DNA of 64,000 nt from Coprinus comatus. Lineage: Eukaryota > Basidiomycota > Agaricomycetes > Agaricales > Agaricaceae. The notes under the pieces were generated by a model. The model did no database searches, had not been told where the DNA came from, and was given only the letters and a program-made list of their open reading frames with translations. The position numbers and the translations under genes are program-made. The DNA lies in the NCBI GenBank assembly GCA_034638255.1, contig JAWPGT010000017.1, forward strand, positions 372,001 to 436,000. Reading direction: 5' to 3'. Below are positions 1 to 11,229 of this stretch, piece after piece; within the stretch, counting starts at the first letter, position 1; the number at the start of each line of letters is the position of its first letter.

Positions 1-649
1 GGTTGAGACTTGCTCAAACATTGTCATAAATGTGCTGAGAGTACCACCAGATACACCGCCCATTATATCATGACCGGAATACGAGGATTCAATCTCCAAA
101 GGAGTTGGTAAACATTTCAAAGTTTTATTAGCCAAGTGGGCGGTTATATCTGAGGGAATAGAGTCGTAGCCACACGCAGGTACAATGATAGCTCCAGAGC
201 TCTTTGCTACGGAGTGGAACCTAAATATATGCGCATTCAGTATTATAAACCAAGCTATACAAATGAAGCCCGACATACTGTTCAATTATCCGTTTCATCC
301 AAACTGCTTCCCCAGTCAAATCGACATAGTGTACACCATTAGAAGCGCATGCTTTCACAACTGGTGTACCCCAACGCCAATATGGACCAACCGTATTAAT
401 AACAACTCTTGTCGACCTCACAGCTCTCTCAACATCCTCCTCCTTAGTAACATCAACTCGAACCTTACGAATAGAAGAATCCTTATCAAGATTAAGTTCT
501 TCAAGAACGTTTTGAAGTTTCGAATCAGACCGAGCTGCAACCGCTAGTGTAAACTCCTTCCGTTGCGGATGAGTAGAAAGATATCTTGTTATCAGACGTC
601 CAGTAAACCCTGTCGCGCCAAGTACGAGGATGTCTGTTTTGTCACTCAT
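1..649 (-). CDS. Saccharopine-dehydrogenase-like oxidoreductase, copy 1 (partial, runs off left edge)
   Basis: This is the 5' part of a gene read leftwards off the window. Exon 1 starts at the ATG at 649 and ends at 279; exon 2 begins at 220 after a 58-base GT..AG intron and continues past base 1. The protein opens with a Rossmann nucleotide-binding motif (VLGATGFTGRL) and later has the family signature NTVGPYWRWGTPVV and a CGYDSIPSD motif in exon 2. Proteins of this type (saccharopine dehydrogenase-like / trans-acting enoyl reductase group) are membrane-associated NAD(P)-dependent reductases of mostly unknown substrate; they are not true lysine-pathway saccharopine dehydrogenases. It is closely similar to the complete gene at 1846-3459 and has the same intron 1 position, so the two are tandem duplicates. 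No stop or frame break is seen in the visible part. Confidence 0.88.
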
Positions 650-1845
650 AGTGAGAGTAAGAAGGAATGTGTAACTAAGCCAACTATGGCTTAAACTTCG
701 TTTATGTGGGGAAGTCCACGGGACATGTTTCTAGAATTTATGTGATGTCATCAAACTTTCCAGTGCGTTGGATATCACATGGTGTTCTACGAAGTCTATT
801 TTTTGCCTGGGGAAAAAAAAGCATCCTGCAACCAGTGTCAGTCACTCGCTGATGGAGCTAGACTTCCATGGTAGTTGTTGGTAATTGTTAGTGGGCGAGA
901 TGAGAATACCGAAGCCTAAGGGGCCATACTATATGAATTATTATGTGTTGATTTACAACACCTAAAATTAGTGATGAGCAAGTCAATGACTTGGTCAAAA
1001 AGTCGACTGACTGGTCATGATGACCAACTGACTTTCTCACGGACCATCACTTGATCAAAGACTAAAGTTGAAGTCAACGGCATGAAAGGTCGTCGTCGTC
1101 ACTGCCGACTCACTGGTCACCTCAATGACTCTTTTCAGGATGAAGGATAAACTTGACAAAACATACATAGATCATATTTTTATATTCAGCAGCTGCTAGT
1201 CTTTTATTAACACGAAAATAATCAAATTGATCTCTTTGCTGTTAACTGTGGGAAAGCTAGTGCAAAGTTAATTGTTGATCAAACGGGTCTTAACACCGTT
1301 GACGATCCTGATGACCCATGAGAATGGACATTGCCAGTGGACTTTGATCAAAGTCAATTGACCATTACTTGCTCATCACTGCCTGAAATTCAGCGTTTAT
1401 ACGCGATTACATCAACGACGTCATTGATCTTATTTATATCATATCGAAATTCGAGAATCTAGTTCTTTGAAGATGTTCTAAATCCCCAGCCTTCGGGCGT
1501 GCGTAATAAGTAGCATTTCCTCGGTGTGGACAATATCAAAATAGCTAAACACAAGAGTTCACCTTATCAGTGGATCTCATGCTCCGCTAAAAAAAAATAA
1601 CTAAATCCATTCTAAATACTTGCATAGTAGGCGCTTGTAATATGTAGCATGATAATATAGAGTATTTACCTCCCCTATCATTCTAGAGGATTACAGTTAC
1701 TACTAGTTCTCCATAAAACAACTTTAAACAGCTTAAATCAAAACAATGACATTAAAAATATTAATTAGCAACGAAACATTAAGGCATTCAACCTATAAAA
1801 GCAAAAAAGAAATCAAATCCAAAAACGCATGCAAAGTCAAACTAT
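650..1845. other. Intergenic, 1.2 kb, between the two tandem oxidoreductase genes
   Basis: No coding potential seen. It holds the promoter side of copy 1 and the 3' side of copy 2. The only structured part is the 413-bp terminal-inverted-repeat element listed separately at 969-1381. Confidence 0.7.
969..1381. mobile_element. Non-autonomous hAT-like element (MITE), 413 bp
   Basis: The left end reads TAGTGATGAGCAAGT and the right end, on the other strand, reads CAGTGATGAGCAAGT, so the first 15 bases form an inverted repeat with one terminal difference; similarity then continues imperfectly (GTCAAT/TGGTCAAT blocks, many GGTCA and TGATCAAAG words). The flanks are CCTAAAAT at 961-968 and CCTGAAAT at 1382-1389, an 8-bp target-site duplication with one mismatch. 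An 8-bp duplication plus YAGNG-type ends is the hallmark of hAT transposons. There is no reading frame inside, so it would need a transposase from elsewhere. The class is inferred from the ends only. Confidence 0.72.
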
Positions 1846-3459
1846 CTAGTCAGCTTTACGATCATCAGTGACAACACTACTCGAAAATTCAAATCTTTTG
1901 GTAGCTTCCAACCTCTGAATCAAAACATCACCGAAAGCAGTCATAGGTGTCAAAACTCCTCCACGTTGAGCCAATTCCGGGAGTGCTTGGAGAGCATCCT
2001 GGTGAGAGCTTTTCTTTGAACTGGGAGTCGGAAGGAGAAGCGACAATGCGGATTCGGAGATCATAACTAAAAAGCCCCAGGGTTGTAAGCTCATGTCTCC
2101 TGACTCAATAATACGAAATTGCTTACTTGCTGTGAGTAAATACCCCGGATCACCCTTGCATTTGAGTACCGTCTTGACATGGACTGGGGGTTGTGAAGCA
2201 GATTTGGTGAGATTAGTACAAACCAAATAACCACTTTTCATGTCTCTGCAAGAAAAAAAAGCATTAAAATTGCGTCCATCGACAGAGACGGAAAATTCTT
2301 ACTCATCGCTGGGCCCATCACCAGGTTGAGGAATGATTTTCTTAAACAACCAACGGATCTATGGAACGGATCACTCAGAGTTTCAGGGTCATATGTTCAT
2401 AGACCACGCACCGGAGGAACAAAGACCACCATCAAGAAACCAGTCATAAACATGAGTGTGAAGGTCACAGCACTAAAAATATTCGGCATGACCAAGAATT
2501 CGTCGTAAACGAAGTCTGGACCATAACGTGCTGCTTGGGCTTGCTTTGATTTAGGATTGGTGCGAATGGCGTATTCAAGGAGGCCAAATGTTCGTTGGAC
2601 AACGGCCTTGTTGGCTGGTTGCATGAAGAAGAAAGAACCAATGAGGGGCCGTGCGCCTGGCATAGGAAGGGAGTAATAGAGAGATCCACGAGGGGATTTG
2701 CGACCTTCGACTATGTATAGCAAACGCAGGTAAGTTGCAGTTTTGATGGGGATGTAGGTCAATTTTGATAATTACTAGGACTGAGGGAGTATTCCTTGGA
2801 GGACTCCTTGAGCTCTTCCTTGGGTACTTGCTCTAACATTGTTACAATGGTACCCAGAGTACCTCCAGAGATACCACCCTTCAATTTGTGCGCTGTGGTA
2901 CATGACCCCATTTCCAAGGGTATGGGCAGAGACTTGAGGGTTTTATTCGATAGGTAAGCTGTTATATCCGAGGGTATAGAGTCGTAACCACAGGAAGGCA
3001 CGATGATAGCACCCGTTTTTGTGGCAAGGAAGTCAAACCTATCAAGAGATTATATTGAATGAATACATAGAAGATAGAGTAAACACACTTGCGGATAATT
3101 TGCTTAGTCCACACTGCTTCTCCGGTCAAATCGACATAATGAACACCATTGAGAACACAAGCTTTGACTACTGGTGTTCCCCAACGCCAGTACGGTCCTA
3201 CTGTGTTAATGACAACTCTTGTAGTTTTTATGGCCTTCTCTAGGCCGACTTCGTCGGTAACGTCAACCTGGACTCTGCGAATGGAGGAATCCCTATGGAG
3301 GTTCAGTTCTTCAAGAAGATTCTGGAGCTTTGAATCCGAACGGGCTGCCACAGCGAATGTGAATGCATTTCGTTGGGGGTGTACCGAGAGATATCGTGTA
3401 ATTAAACGCCCAGTGAATCCTGTTGCACCGAGAAGAAGAATGTCTGTTTTATCGCCCAT
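1846..3459 (-). CDS. Saccharopine-dehydrogenase-like oxidoreductase, copy 2 (complete)
   Basis: Five exons can be joined in phase from the ATG at 3459 to the stop at 1846. Exon 1 has the Rossmann motif LLGATGFTGRL and NTVGPYWRWGTPVV; exon 2 begins FDFLATKTG and has CGYDSIPSD and a glycine-rich GGISGGTLGT; exon 3 (after an intron near 2717-2778) has EGRKSPRGSLYYSLP and a hydrophobic span FSAVTFTLMFMTGFLMVVFV near the middle-to-end of the protein; a short exon 4 gives PIRWLFKKIIPQPGDGPSDE; exon 5 begins DMKSGYLVC and ends DDRKAD. Total is about 430 residues, normal for this fungal family. The start is chosen at MGDKTD because it aligns with MSDKTD in copy 1; an in-frame ATG 72 bases upstream is less likely. 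Expected to be a membrane-bound, lipid-droplet or ER-type NAD(P)-dependent reductase; substrate unknown. Confidence 0.9.
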
Positions 3460-4691
3460 ATTGGAAGAAGGGGTGGATGTGTGTAAACTTGCCGAGTTGT
3501 GACGTAGCTGATCGGGTTTCTCTACGATCAATTTCGGTCACGCACTCTTTCGCCTTGATCTATTCAAAAAAAACTTGAACTCAACATGGGTACTCATCCC
3601 TAACGCCATCTATGCCTATGTACTGGGTAATCAGAGGTAGTCAGGTGGTAGTGTATTTCCCCGTGTGTACCACAAGCATGTGGCTACTCAGGTACCTAGG
3701 GACTACTGCGTTTAACAGCCGTCGCAACGAACACTTGACGAATGCCCAAGAATATATACCTCAGATATACCTCAACTGCACTTGCCCACATGGATGGCGT
3801 CCATTAATATCAAGGGAATCAACTCCGGACCTACATAGATCTTACTGATTCTATCCCAACTCTTCCTCTTTAATACTATCCATCTTCACTCAATGCACCA
3901 ACAAAGTTGCCTCGGGCGCCTGTATCAAACTTGAAATCTATTAGGCTCAAAAGAGGCACTAGCATCTCCTGAACGAAACTTCCTGTGTAATAAAAATAAC
4001 CTATCCAAACGCGAAACAATGGTCGGCAACAGGTTTACAACTTTGGCTAGCCAGCATCGAGAGCCTCGCTTATTTGGTCTAGCAACTTGATATAATCATA
4101 CACCCGCTCGCTTTTACCTACTGCGCGGTTACTAGCACCCGACTACTCAGGAAATTCAATGTTCGGCAATGTCTTTCTGGTGTGCAGTGACTAAATTCTC
4201 CACTGTTACCTCCGGCGATCAGCCTAGGGATCTATTTCTGGACAAGTTTTCAAGTTATACCGTATGGATCATCTCGAAACCCGCACGGGCTCTTCTATAT
4301 TTTGCATTTCATTTATATTGTGAACGCCATGGCTCGTTGGCAAATACCGTTTCACTAGAAGACGAGCCCATCCACCAATAAAAAATCCCCGCGGCATATG
4401 ATTAATGCCGTAGTTACTTGTTCTTTACCCATTGCTTTGGGACCATATTCATGGGGATGACTCGTAATATGGAATCCGACTCACCGGATTAACCTATTGG
4501 CGCAACTTGCAACTCCTTCCATAATCTGGCAATCCTTCATGCTCCTTGTTGCCGTGTTGCTAGATATACATAGAAATCCGATGGCTTAGGACGATCACCT
4601 CCACTTGGAAATCTATACAAGATATATAAACCGGTGGTTTTATCTGCAGACTCTCCAGACACTCAGGTTCAATCCCTCAACCACTTAAACA
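3460..4691. other. Divergent intergenic region, 1.2 kb
   Basis: It separates the minus-strand oxidoreductase from the plus-strand CAP gene. No coding region or repeat is recognised apart from the TATA box next to the CAP gene. Confidence 0.6.
4622..4629 (+). promoter_or_regulatory. TATA box of the CAP-domain gene
   Basis: ATATATAA lies about 65 bases upstream of the ATG at 4692, a usual distance for a fungal gene with a short leader. Position and spacing are the only evidence. Confidence 0.55.
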
Positions 4692-5570
4692 ATGAAGTTT
4701 ACAGCTCTCGTTTCTCTCTTCTCCCTGGCCGCTATTGTGACAGCTTTGCCCTCCGAGAAACGTGGTAAGTTAGATACCATGATTCTCTCATATATTGCTA
4801 TCTAACGACTTTGTGTAGATGCTTTTTCAGATGCGGCTTTGAGAGCCCACAACGCAGCTAGGGCACACTACGGTGCAAATGCTTTGACTTATAATACTGC
4901 ATTGGCTTCTGGTGCAGCAACCTATGCTGCTCAATGTCACTGGGGCCATAGCGGGTTAGTACCATAGCAATATCTAGTATTTCTCTACATTTTACTGATA
5001 CAATACTTTTACTAGTGGTAGCTACGGCGAGAACCTGGTAAGGACATTTCAGGTACAACTCTAGGGGCCACAGATTACTGATATAATTGCGCTCTCAGGC
5101 CGCGAGTACCAGCGCGGGATATACTATCACAAATGCCGTCGATGGTTGGATGGCTGAAGCCTGTGAGTAAACACTTTATGATTTCCTTAGTTACAATGAC
5201 ATCGTACTCAATGAACTCAAAATGACCTTAATAGCCTCATACAACTGTAAGTTTCCCAGGTAATTACTATATCATAATGACACACGCTAAAATATATATT
5301 GTACAGGGAACAATCCTGGATTCTCTTCCGCCACTGGTCATTTCACTCAAGTCGTATGGAGAGGTACTACTAGTGTTGGTTGTGCTACTCATCGCTGCAC
5401 CACTGGTAGTCCTTTCGGTTCTGGTGATTGGACTTATATCATTTGCCGTTATGATCCCCCTGGAAATTACCTTGGTCAATTCCCGTATGTATACTATTTT
5501 TTTTTTTCGAACATGGGGTTTCATTTTACTGATTTTTGGTTATAGTGCTAACGTTGGCACCTATCGATAA
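4692..5570 (+). CDS. Secreted CAP/SCP (PR-1-like) protein
   Basis: Seven exons join in phase. The protein starts MKFTALVSLFSLAAIVTALP, a clear signal peptide, followed by a dibasic KR at about residue 24 that could be a Kex2 site. The mature part is a CAP domain: LRAHNAARAHYGANALTY, CHWGHSG, SYGENL, then GHFTQVVWRGTTSVGC, GDWTYIICRYDPPGNYLGQF, ending NVGTYR. The two histidines and the glutamate of the CAP cavity are present, as are the conserved cysteines. At about 170 residues it is a minimal one-domain CAP protein with no extra repeats. In yeast such proteins (Pry family) bind and export sterols and fatty acids; that role here is by family only. One exon (5235-5246) is just 12 bases. It is convergent with the GMC gene downstream. 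Confidence 0.93.
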
Positions 5571-5955
5571 ATAATCCCTTGTAGTGGTTATGGATGTAAT
5601 ATTGGCATGGTATTTATATTAGTGTAATTTTCTTTTCACTAATCTCGCGTCAATGAGACAATACCTTGTTGTGTATATTTTGATTTGATTATGAGTTTGA
5701 CTTCTAGCTGAATTTGGAATTGTGAGAGTAACTGATTATCCGCGTCCAATGACTTGAGAGTAATGTCATTAAAGCCACGAGTTGAAGTGCTTGATCGTTT
5801 AGCCACTAAGTAACATTAAAATATATTCATAATCCAAAATAAAGTACTTAGAACTTGGTATATTCAAGGAACTCAAGAAATATCCAGAGCCTGTGGCATA
5901 ATAAACTAACTACATAAGGAAGGAAGGAAGAAATGGCAATCCATAAAAAGCATGC
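5571..5955. other. Convergent intergenic region, 385 bp
   Basis: AT-rich sequence between the stop codons of the CAP gene and the GMC gene; it should hold both 3' ends. Nothing else is seen. Confidence 0.6.
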
Positions 5956-8294
5956 TTAGAGTTTCCATTCCCGTTTTATTAAATCGGAAGCACGTTCGGC
6001 AACATAATAGACAGAAGATTGAGTGTTCGCAGAAGGGCTGAATGGCTAGAAATTCGTCACATATCAGTTCTAATACATTTATCAGGAGATGATCATGACT
6101 GGAAGTGAACTTACTATAACAGAAGCATCAACAACACGCAAACCTTTGATACCTTTGACCTTCAAAGAAGGATCTACGACGCCACTCCTACAATTTGCAG
6201 AACTCATGGAGGCAGTACCGACACCATGTGATGTGGCCGAGGTACTACCACGAATGAACTGAATGATCGCCTCATCTGTAACCTGGTTTGCTGGAGGAGC
6301 GATACGATCAAGAGTGAAACCTTGGAAAGCAGGTCCAGTGACAAACTGGTTCATAATTTTGAACGCATCAAGGACAATTGCAATGTCTTGAGGAGTTGTC
6401 AAAAAGCCAAGATCAACTTTGGGTTGATCAAAGGGGTTATTCGAACCGAGGGTGACGGAACCACCTGTCAGGATTTCGTGTCAACTTAAACACTTATTTG
6501 TATTCTTAATTAAGATGTTTACTTACGGGACGTAGGTTCCGAAACCTGTAGGGCCACAGCCAGGTTGGGATTGGGGTTTGAATTAACATATGTATTGGCC
6601 TGTGGCTTATCAGTACATATATCTCGGGGAATCAGTTCTTTGTGCACTTACTGTAATACCACAGTAAAAGTGGGGAGTATTTGGACCAGGAGAAGGATCT
6701 GATGCATTATTGAATGCGGGCGAGTCGGCAGGCAACCTCCCGAAAGCAACTATATTTGCGGCTGTCGAGACAAGTGGTCCAGTTCGATTTTGTTGCCACT
6801 GTTCAAGAGCATCTTGGAGTGCAGTCGCGTTGCTATTAAGGCTGTACGGTTGATTAGAAACGATTCAAGTACAACGTCCTATTCGAAGACTCACGCGACT
6901 ATTGTAGAGTTAGTTTTCCAGGCAAAGAACGTTTGAGGTTCGTTGCTCAAGTTTTTTCCGACATCGCTAAGATTGTGCGTAGATTTGATACCAACAGTTG
7001 CCAATTCCTTTGCGTTTCCAATACCTGAGTTGAGAAGGATATGAGGTGTACCCAAAACACCCGCAGAGAGAATGATTTCTTTAGTCGCACTTAGGGTGCG
7101 GCTCGGACCTAGTGTCGTATAATATTAGCGGAGCTGTTGACAGAGACGGCGGGCATCATTGAAACGCACCGGCAGGGTCTTGGGCGACTTCAATTTTCCT
7201 AAACATTCCAGGGGTAGTTTGTGTGACCTTCAACACATGGGTATTGATGAGAACCGTTAAGTTAGGTCGGTTTCGGATGGGGTCAAGGTAGGCAGTAGCC
7301 GAGCTTGTGCGTGTTCCATTTGCAAGAGAATATTGCAAATAACCTGAATGATAAGGATAAGTGGTTAGAATTAAGACATAAGACTTAACCTGTAAGCATA
7401 CCGAGACCCAGCTGTCTTCCTGCATTCACATCTGTCAAGAAAGGAAACTTGCTTCCTGGACTACGGGCTGCTTCGAGGAGCAATCCATCCACCTGTTGGG
7501 CTACACCTGGTATGCTAATTCCCAGAGGCCCCTGGGTGCCATGGAAGGTGGGGTCGAACTTATCCTTGTCAGATTCTTGATTTGGGGCCGACCAGGTTTC
7601 AGTCTAATAATATCTTATTCCATGATACTACCGCACGAATACGATGTACGAACCTTCTTCATGTATGGCAGCAAAGCGTCCCATGACCAGCCCTTGTCAC
7701 CGGTAATTTTTGCCCACCTATCATAGTCATCTGAAGACCCACGAAGCCACATCATAGCATCTTTCATAAAAGATAAGTTTTGACAAAGATTTATGCTTGG
7801 AATTACGTACTATGCGAGCTGCTGCCACCGAGTACGAACCCTCTAGAGTATGTAATCGAGCGCCCATTCAACCCGGTTTGCGGAATGGTGGTAGTATTCC
7901 AAGCGTACGGCGAGGTTGCTCCAGAAAGTCTGGTGGCGAAGAATGGTGCTTGAAGATCCAAGACTCCTTCATGACTAAAACAATGGGAGTGTTCCATGAG
8001 TTAAAACGTTCGTTTCAATGTGACATTCAACTCACGAAGGGCCGGCTTCAATGACGAGGACCTTGATTTTGGGATTTTCAGTCAATCGATTCGCTACTAC
8101 AAGTCCGGCGGTTCCACCTGGTCAAGTTGACTAATATTAGATTTGAAGAACCACATAGAAGATTTTAGCTTACCACCAGCAATGATGAAGTCATATTCCA
8201 GTGACTGTATCTCTGTCAAAGTGCTATACATAATAGCTTTGGCGCCCAAGATGTGGCATAAATGTAACGATCCCAATAGAAGCAGCCAGCGCAT
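5956..8294 (-). CDS. Secreted GMC flavin oxidoreductase (AA3, pyranose-dehydrogenase/aryl-alcohol-oxidase type)
   Basis: About ten exons can be joined without a frame break from 8294 to the stop at 5956, giving roughly 590-600 residues. After a signal peptide (MRWLLLLGSLHLCHILGAKA) comes the FAD motif YDFIIAGGGTAGLVVANRL and VLVIEAGPS, the GMC signature with GRSITYSRGFVLGGSSSHN, WAKITGDKGWSWDALLPYM, then EIILSAGVLGTPHILLNSGI, and near the C-terminus SHGVGTASMS, GVVDPSLKVKGIKGLRVVDAS and a last exon with SPSANTQSSVYYVAERASDL. The catalytic His is in SHGVGT; the second catalytic position, usually His in pyranose dehydrogenases, is Asn (SANTQ). Closest recalled family is Agaricus-type pyranose dehydrogenase (CAZy AA3_2), which oxidises sugars outside the cell. 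Start 8294 is preferred over an in-frame ATG at 8321 because it puts the hydrophobic segment at the N-terminus. Confidence 0.92.
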
Positions 8295-8807
8295 TGTGAT
8301 GGATAGATAAACTTGGAACAAAAGATTATTTGTCTATCACCAAAATTGAACCTACGCGTAAACTGCTCGAAGCGTTGGGACTCAAGAGACGAGTCAATGA
8401 TTTGGAGTTCTGCATATGTGGATCCAGCTCCCACATATATATTTTTCGGTGAATATTCAGTAGAGTTGTGAGAAAAATTTCGAGAGGGGATGATGAAACA
8501 CACGGCAAAGATATTTTTTGCTAGGATCAGTGTCTGCTGATCGTTGCAGCACATTCAGACATTCGAAGCAAAGGATTACCACTGAGAAGCATTCAACATT
8601 CACTGTACCTGATACTTACCTGGTAAGTATTACCTTAGCATTATGATTGACACTACCTTATCATCACCAATCCTTTAGTAGGTACTGCGCACGTTGCCAT
8701 CAATGATTCAAGTAATCGACGCTTAGCGTGGAGCCGAAGATGGTGTGTTAAACAAATAACACCCAACTTCAGCTTCAGCTTCAACGGCGTGGTGTTTGTT
8801 CCGTCTA
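8295..8807. other. Divergent promoter region, 513 bp
   Basis: Lies between the starts of the GMC gene (minus) and the first DUF6534 gene (plus), so it is a candidate shared control region. Open frames here are not supported by domain or splice evidence. Confidence 0.5.
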
Positions 8808-10721
8808 ATGTTGATACCTGCAGTGAATGACATCGACATTGAACCAACCATTGGCTCATTCTTTCTTGCAGCAATTGCTTCAGTAGGGTGAGGTTCTACC
8901 TCGTTTCGTCTCTAGTATAATTAACTTCTTGATACTACTAGTCTCCTTGGGCTGATGTCGTTACAATGTTGGAGATATTTTATGACCTTCTCTTTTGATC
9001 CTTGGTTCGTAAAGATCATTGTGAGTTGTCAGTGCCGTGTTCTGATGCTGCGCCGCTAATACGACTGCGGAAACTAGGTATTGACCCTGTGGTAATGTCA
9101 CTACCCAACTTTGTGCCGATTTTCGCCACAAATAACCGATGATACCAGGGGTTTAGAATTTGTGAAATCAACGTTCGCTATACACGGGTGTTATTTCATC
9201 GCTGTGAAGAACTGGGGAAATGTTGCTGCGCTTTCCCAGCCGACATGGCACGTCGTTCTATTACATCAAGCAAGTTCAACGGATCTAAATATTTGAATGC
9301 AGGAGTATGCGCGTAAGATTGCCACTTGATAAGAAATTCCATTATGCTTATCAGTTGTGATTGGCATAGTCCGTCCTATTATTCACTGTAAGTTTTTGTT
9401 TTGTTTTTGTTTTTTGTTGATAATTAATAACTAATTAATCGTCCTTTGCAGACCACTATAATCCTAATAACACACCTATTCTTCATTCACAAGATATGGC
9501 TATGTGATGTATTTTTTGCCATGTTTTTCAAACCTGATCTAATGCGTGATATTGATGTTCAGTGCTTCTTAAGAAATCTCTGTTTCCAATCATATTAGTG
9601 AGCCTCCAATAATCGAGTACCGAGTTTCCTTGTTTATGTCACTTATTGAAGGTCGCTGCGTCGTTTCTTGGGTTCGGTATGTAAGCCATACGATAAGAAT
9701 ATGTTTTTGAACTCCTAAATCATTCTCTTTCACAAGCCATTGGCATTGGTTAGTCTATTCCAAAACTACTACACTCCAACAGCGTAGTCCACTGACAAAT
9801 TCACAGCTGCGTATGCTCTAGCGTATGTTTATTTTTCAGAGTAAAAAGCTGCGTTTTCACTCCGATTCAGCATATCTGCTACAGGATATTTGGAATTTGT
9901 GATCACTGATGTGAGTATCAACCTTCCGAATCGAGCAAAAGAATCTTACACTCTGATGATTAAGAGACTCACTGTGGCAGCGCTAGCATGTGCTCTGGTA
10001 ATAGACTGGATAATAACAGTATCACTCGTTATAATATTGAGAAGGCATCGTTCGAACTTTGGGCAGCTCGGGTACGAAGGACTTCAGTCTTTGACATCTT
10101 GACATAATCTCATACTGACACAATAGTACCAATCAAATGATCAAAAAGCTTACTTCCTACGTGATTGAGACAGGGCTGTTGACAAGGTATGCGTTCTTAA
10201 TTTACCGAGCAATACCGAGTGTTTTATTCATGCCCTCAAATTCACATAGCCTAGCTGACCTTGTGACGCTAATATTGGTGAGCATTCCGATTGATCAAGC
10301 CCAAAATCAGAACCTTGTCATGGAAACCTTTGACTAAAAATATGCTAGCTCAACATCGACTTCAAACCATACGCATTGTACTCGATATCGGTCTACGAGG
10401 TGGTTGGAAATCGTAAGTCCCAGTGCACTTAGTACTTCCATCCACTTTTAAAACTAAAAAACCCATATTTGATTAGTATATGCGAACTCTGTTCTTGCAT
10501 GGTGTGTTGCTCTCTAGTCGGAGTGATGTCTCTTACCGATGACGTTTTTCACAAGCTTGAATGCTCGAACTTTCGTTGCGAGTGAGTTGGCTACATCAGA
10601 GGGACATTCGCGATCAATTCGATTTCACCATAGTGAAATTGGGTCAGATTCTTTGGGACATGAGTTACATTCTATGGGTCCAGAGACTACCCGTTCAGAT
10701 ATGAGGTGGTTACACAGTTGA
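8808..10721 (+). CDS. DUF6534-type multi-span membrane protein, copy A
   Basis: About 18 exons join in phase to give roughly 315 residues. The order is MLIPAVNDIDIEPTIGSFFL (first span), LLGLMSLQCWRYFMTF, GLEFVKSTFAIHGCYF, ILITHLFFIHKIWL, FPIILVAASFLGFAIGIAAY, RLTVAALACALVIDWIITVS, LTSYVIETGLLTR, SLADLVTLIL and a last YALYSISVYEVVGNLYANS block before a Ser/His-rich tail. Six or seven membrane spans are expected. The pattern (LQxWxYF..., CALVIDW, TGLLTR, Y-A-L-Y...YxNSxLAxLNxR) is that of DUF6534, a large basidiomycete membrane family of unknown function. Several exons are tiny (14, 10 and 12 bases), and one intron (9248-9302) has a GC donor. First of three tandem copies. Confidence 0.88.
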
Positions 10722-11229
10722 AAATGGGTTGAGTAGTACAACCATTCATACAAGTGGTAATTTGTCTCAAGCGAGCCATATTACTACCGAATCTCTTTGG
10801 ATCAAAATTAGCGATAGGCCATGTGAACACGGAGTGATGGCGCAGTTCAATGAAACAAGATGGCTTAAAATATTCAAGGACACAGGCTGTCACTTATATA
10901 TGTAAGTCGAGCATACGGTTGTATAGTGTGTATGTAGTGTTATTATGCTACTTTAAGTAGTAAACACCGCCGGTGTCTGTGCATATGGATGCAAATCTTG
11001 TGTAAATTTGAGCGAACTGGACGTCTCAAAAGAAGAAAAGATCATCATATTATTGATTATAATTATGATACATCATCAAAGAAGTGATGTCGATGCCAGG
11101 CGCCGGTATATGCCGTCATATTGTTTGAGTTGAACCAGAAGAAGTAAACGGTGAGAAGATAAGTACTGGTGCATTTCTAAGCTAGACATACAGCTTCAAG
11201 CTTCAGACATCCCTCTATCTTCTACTGTT

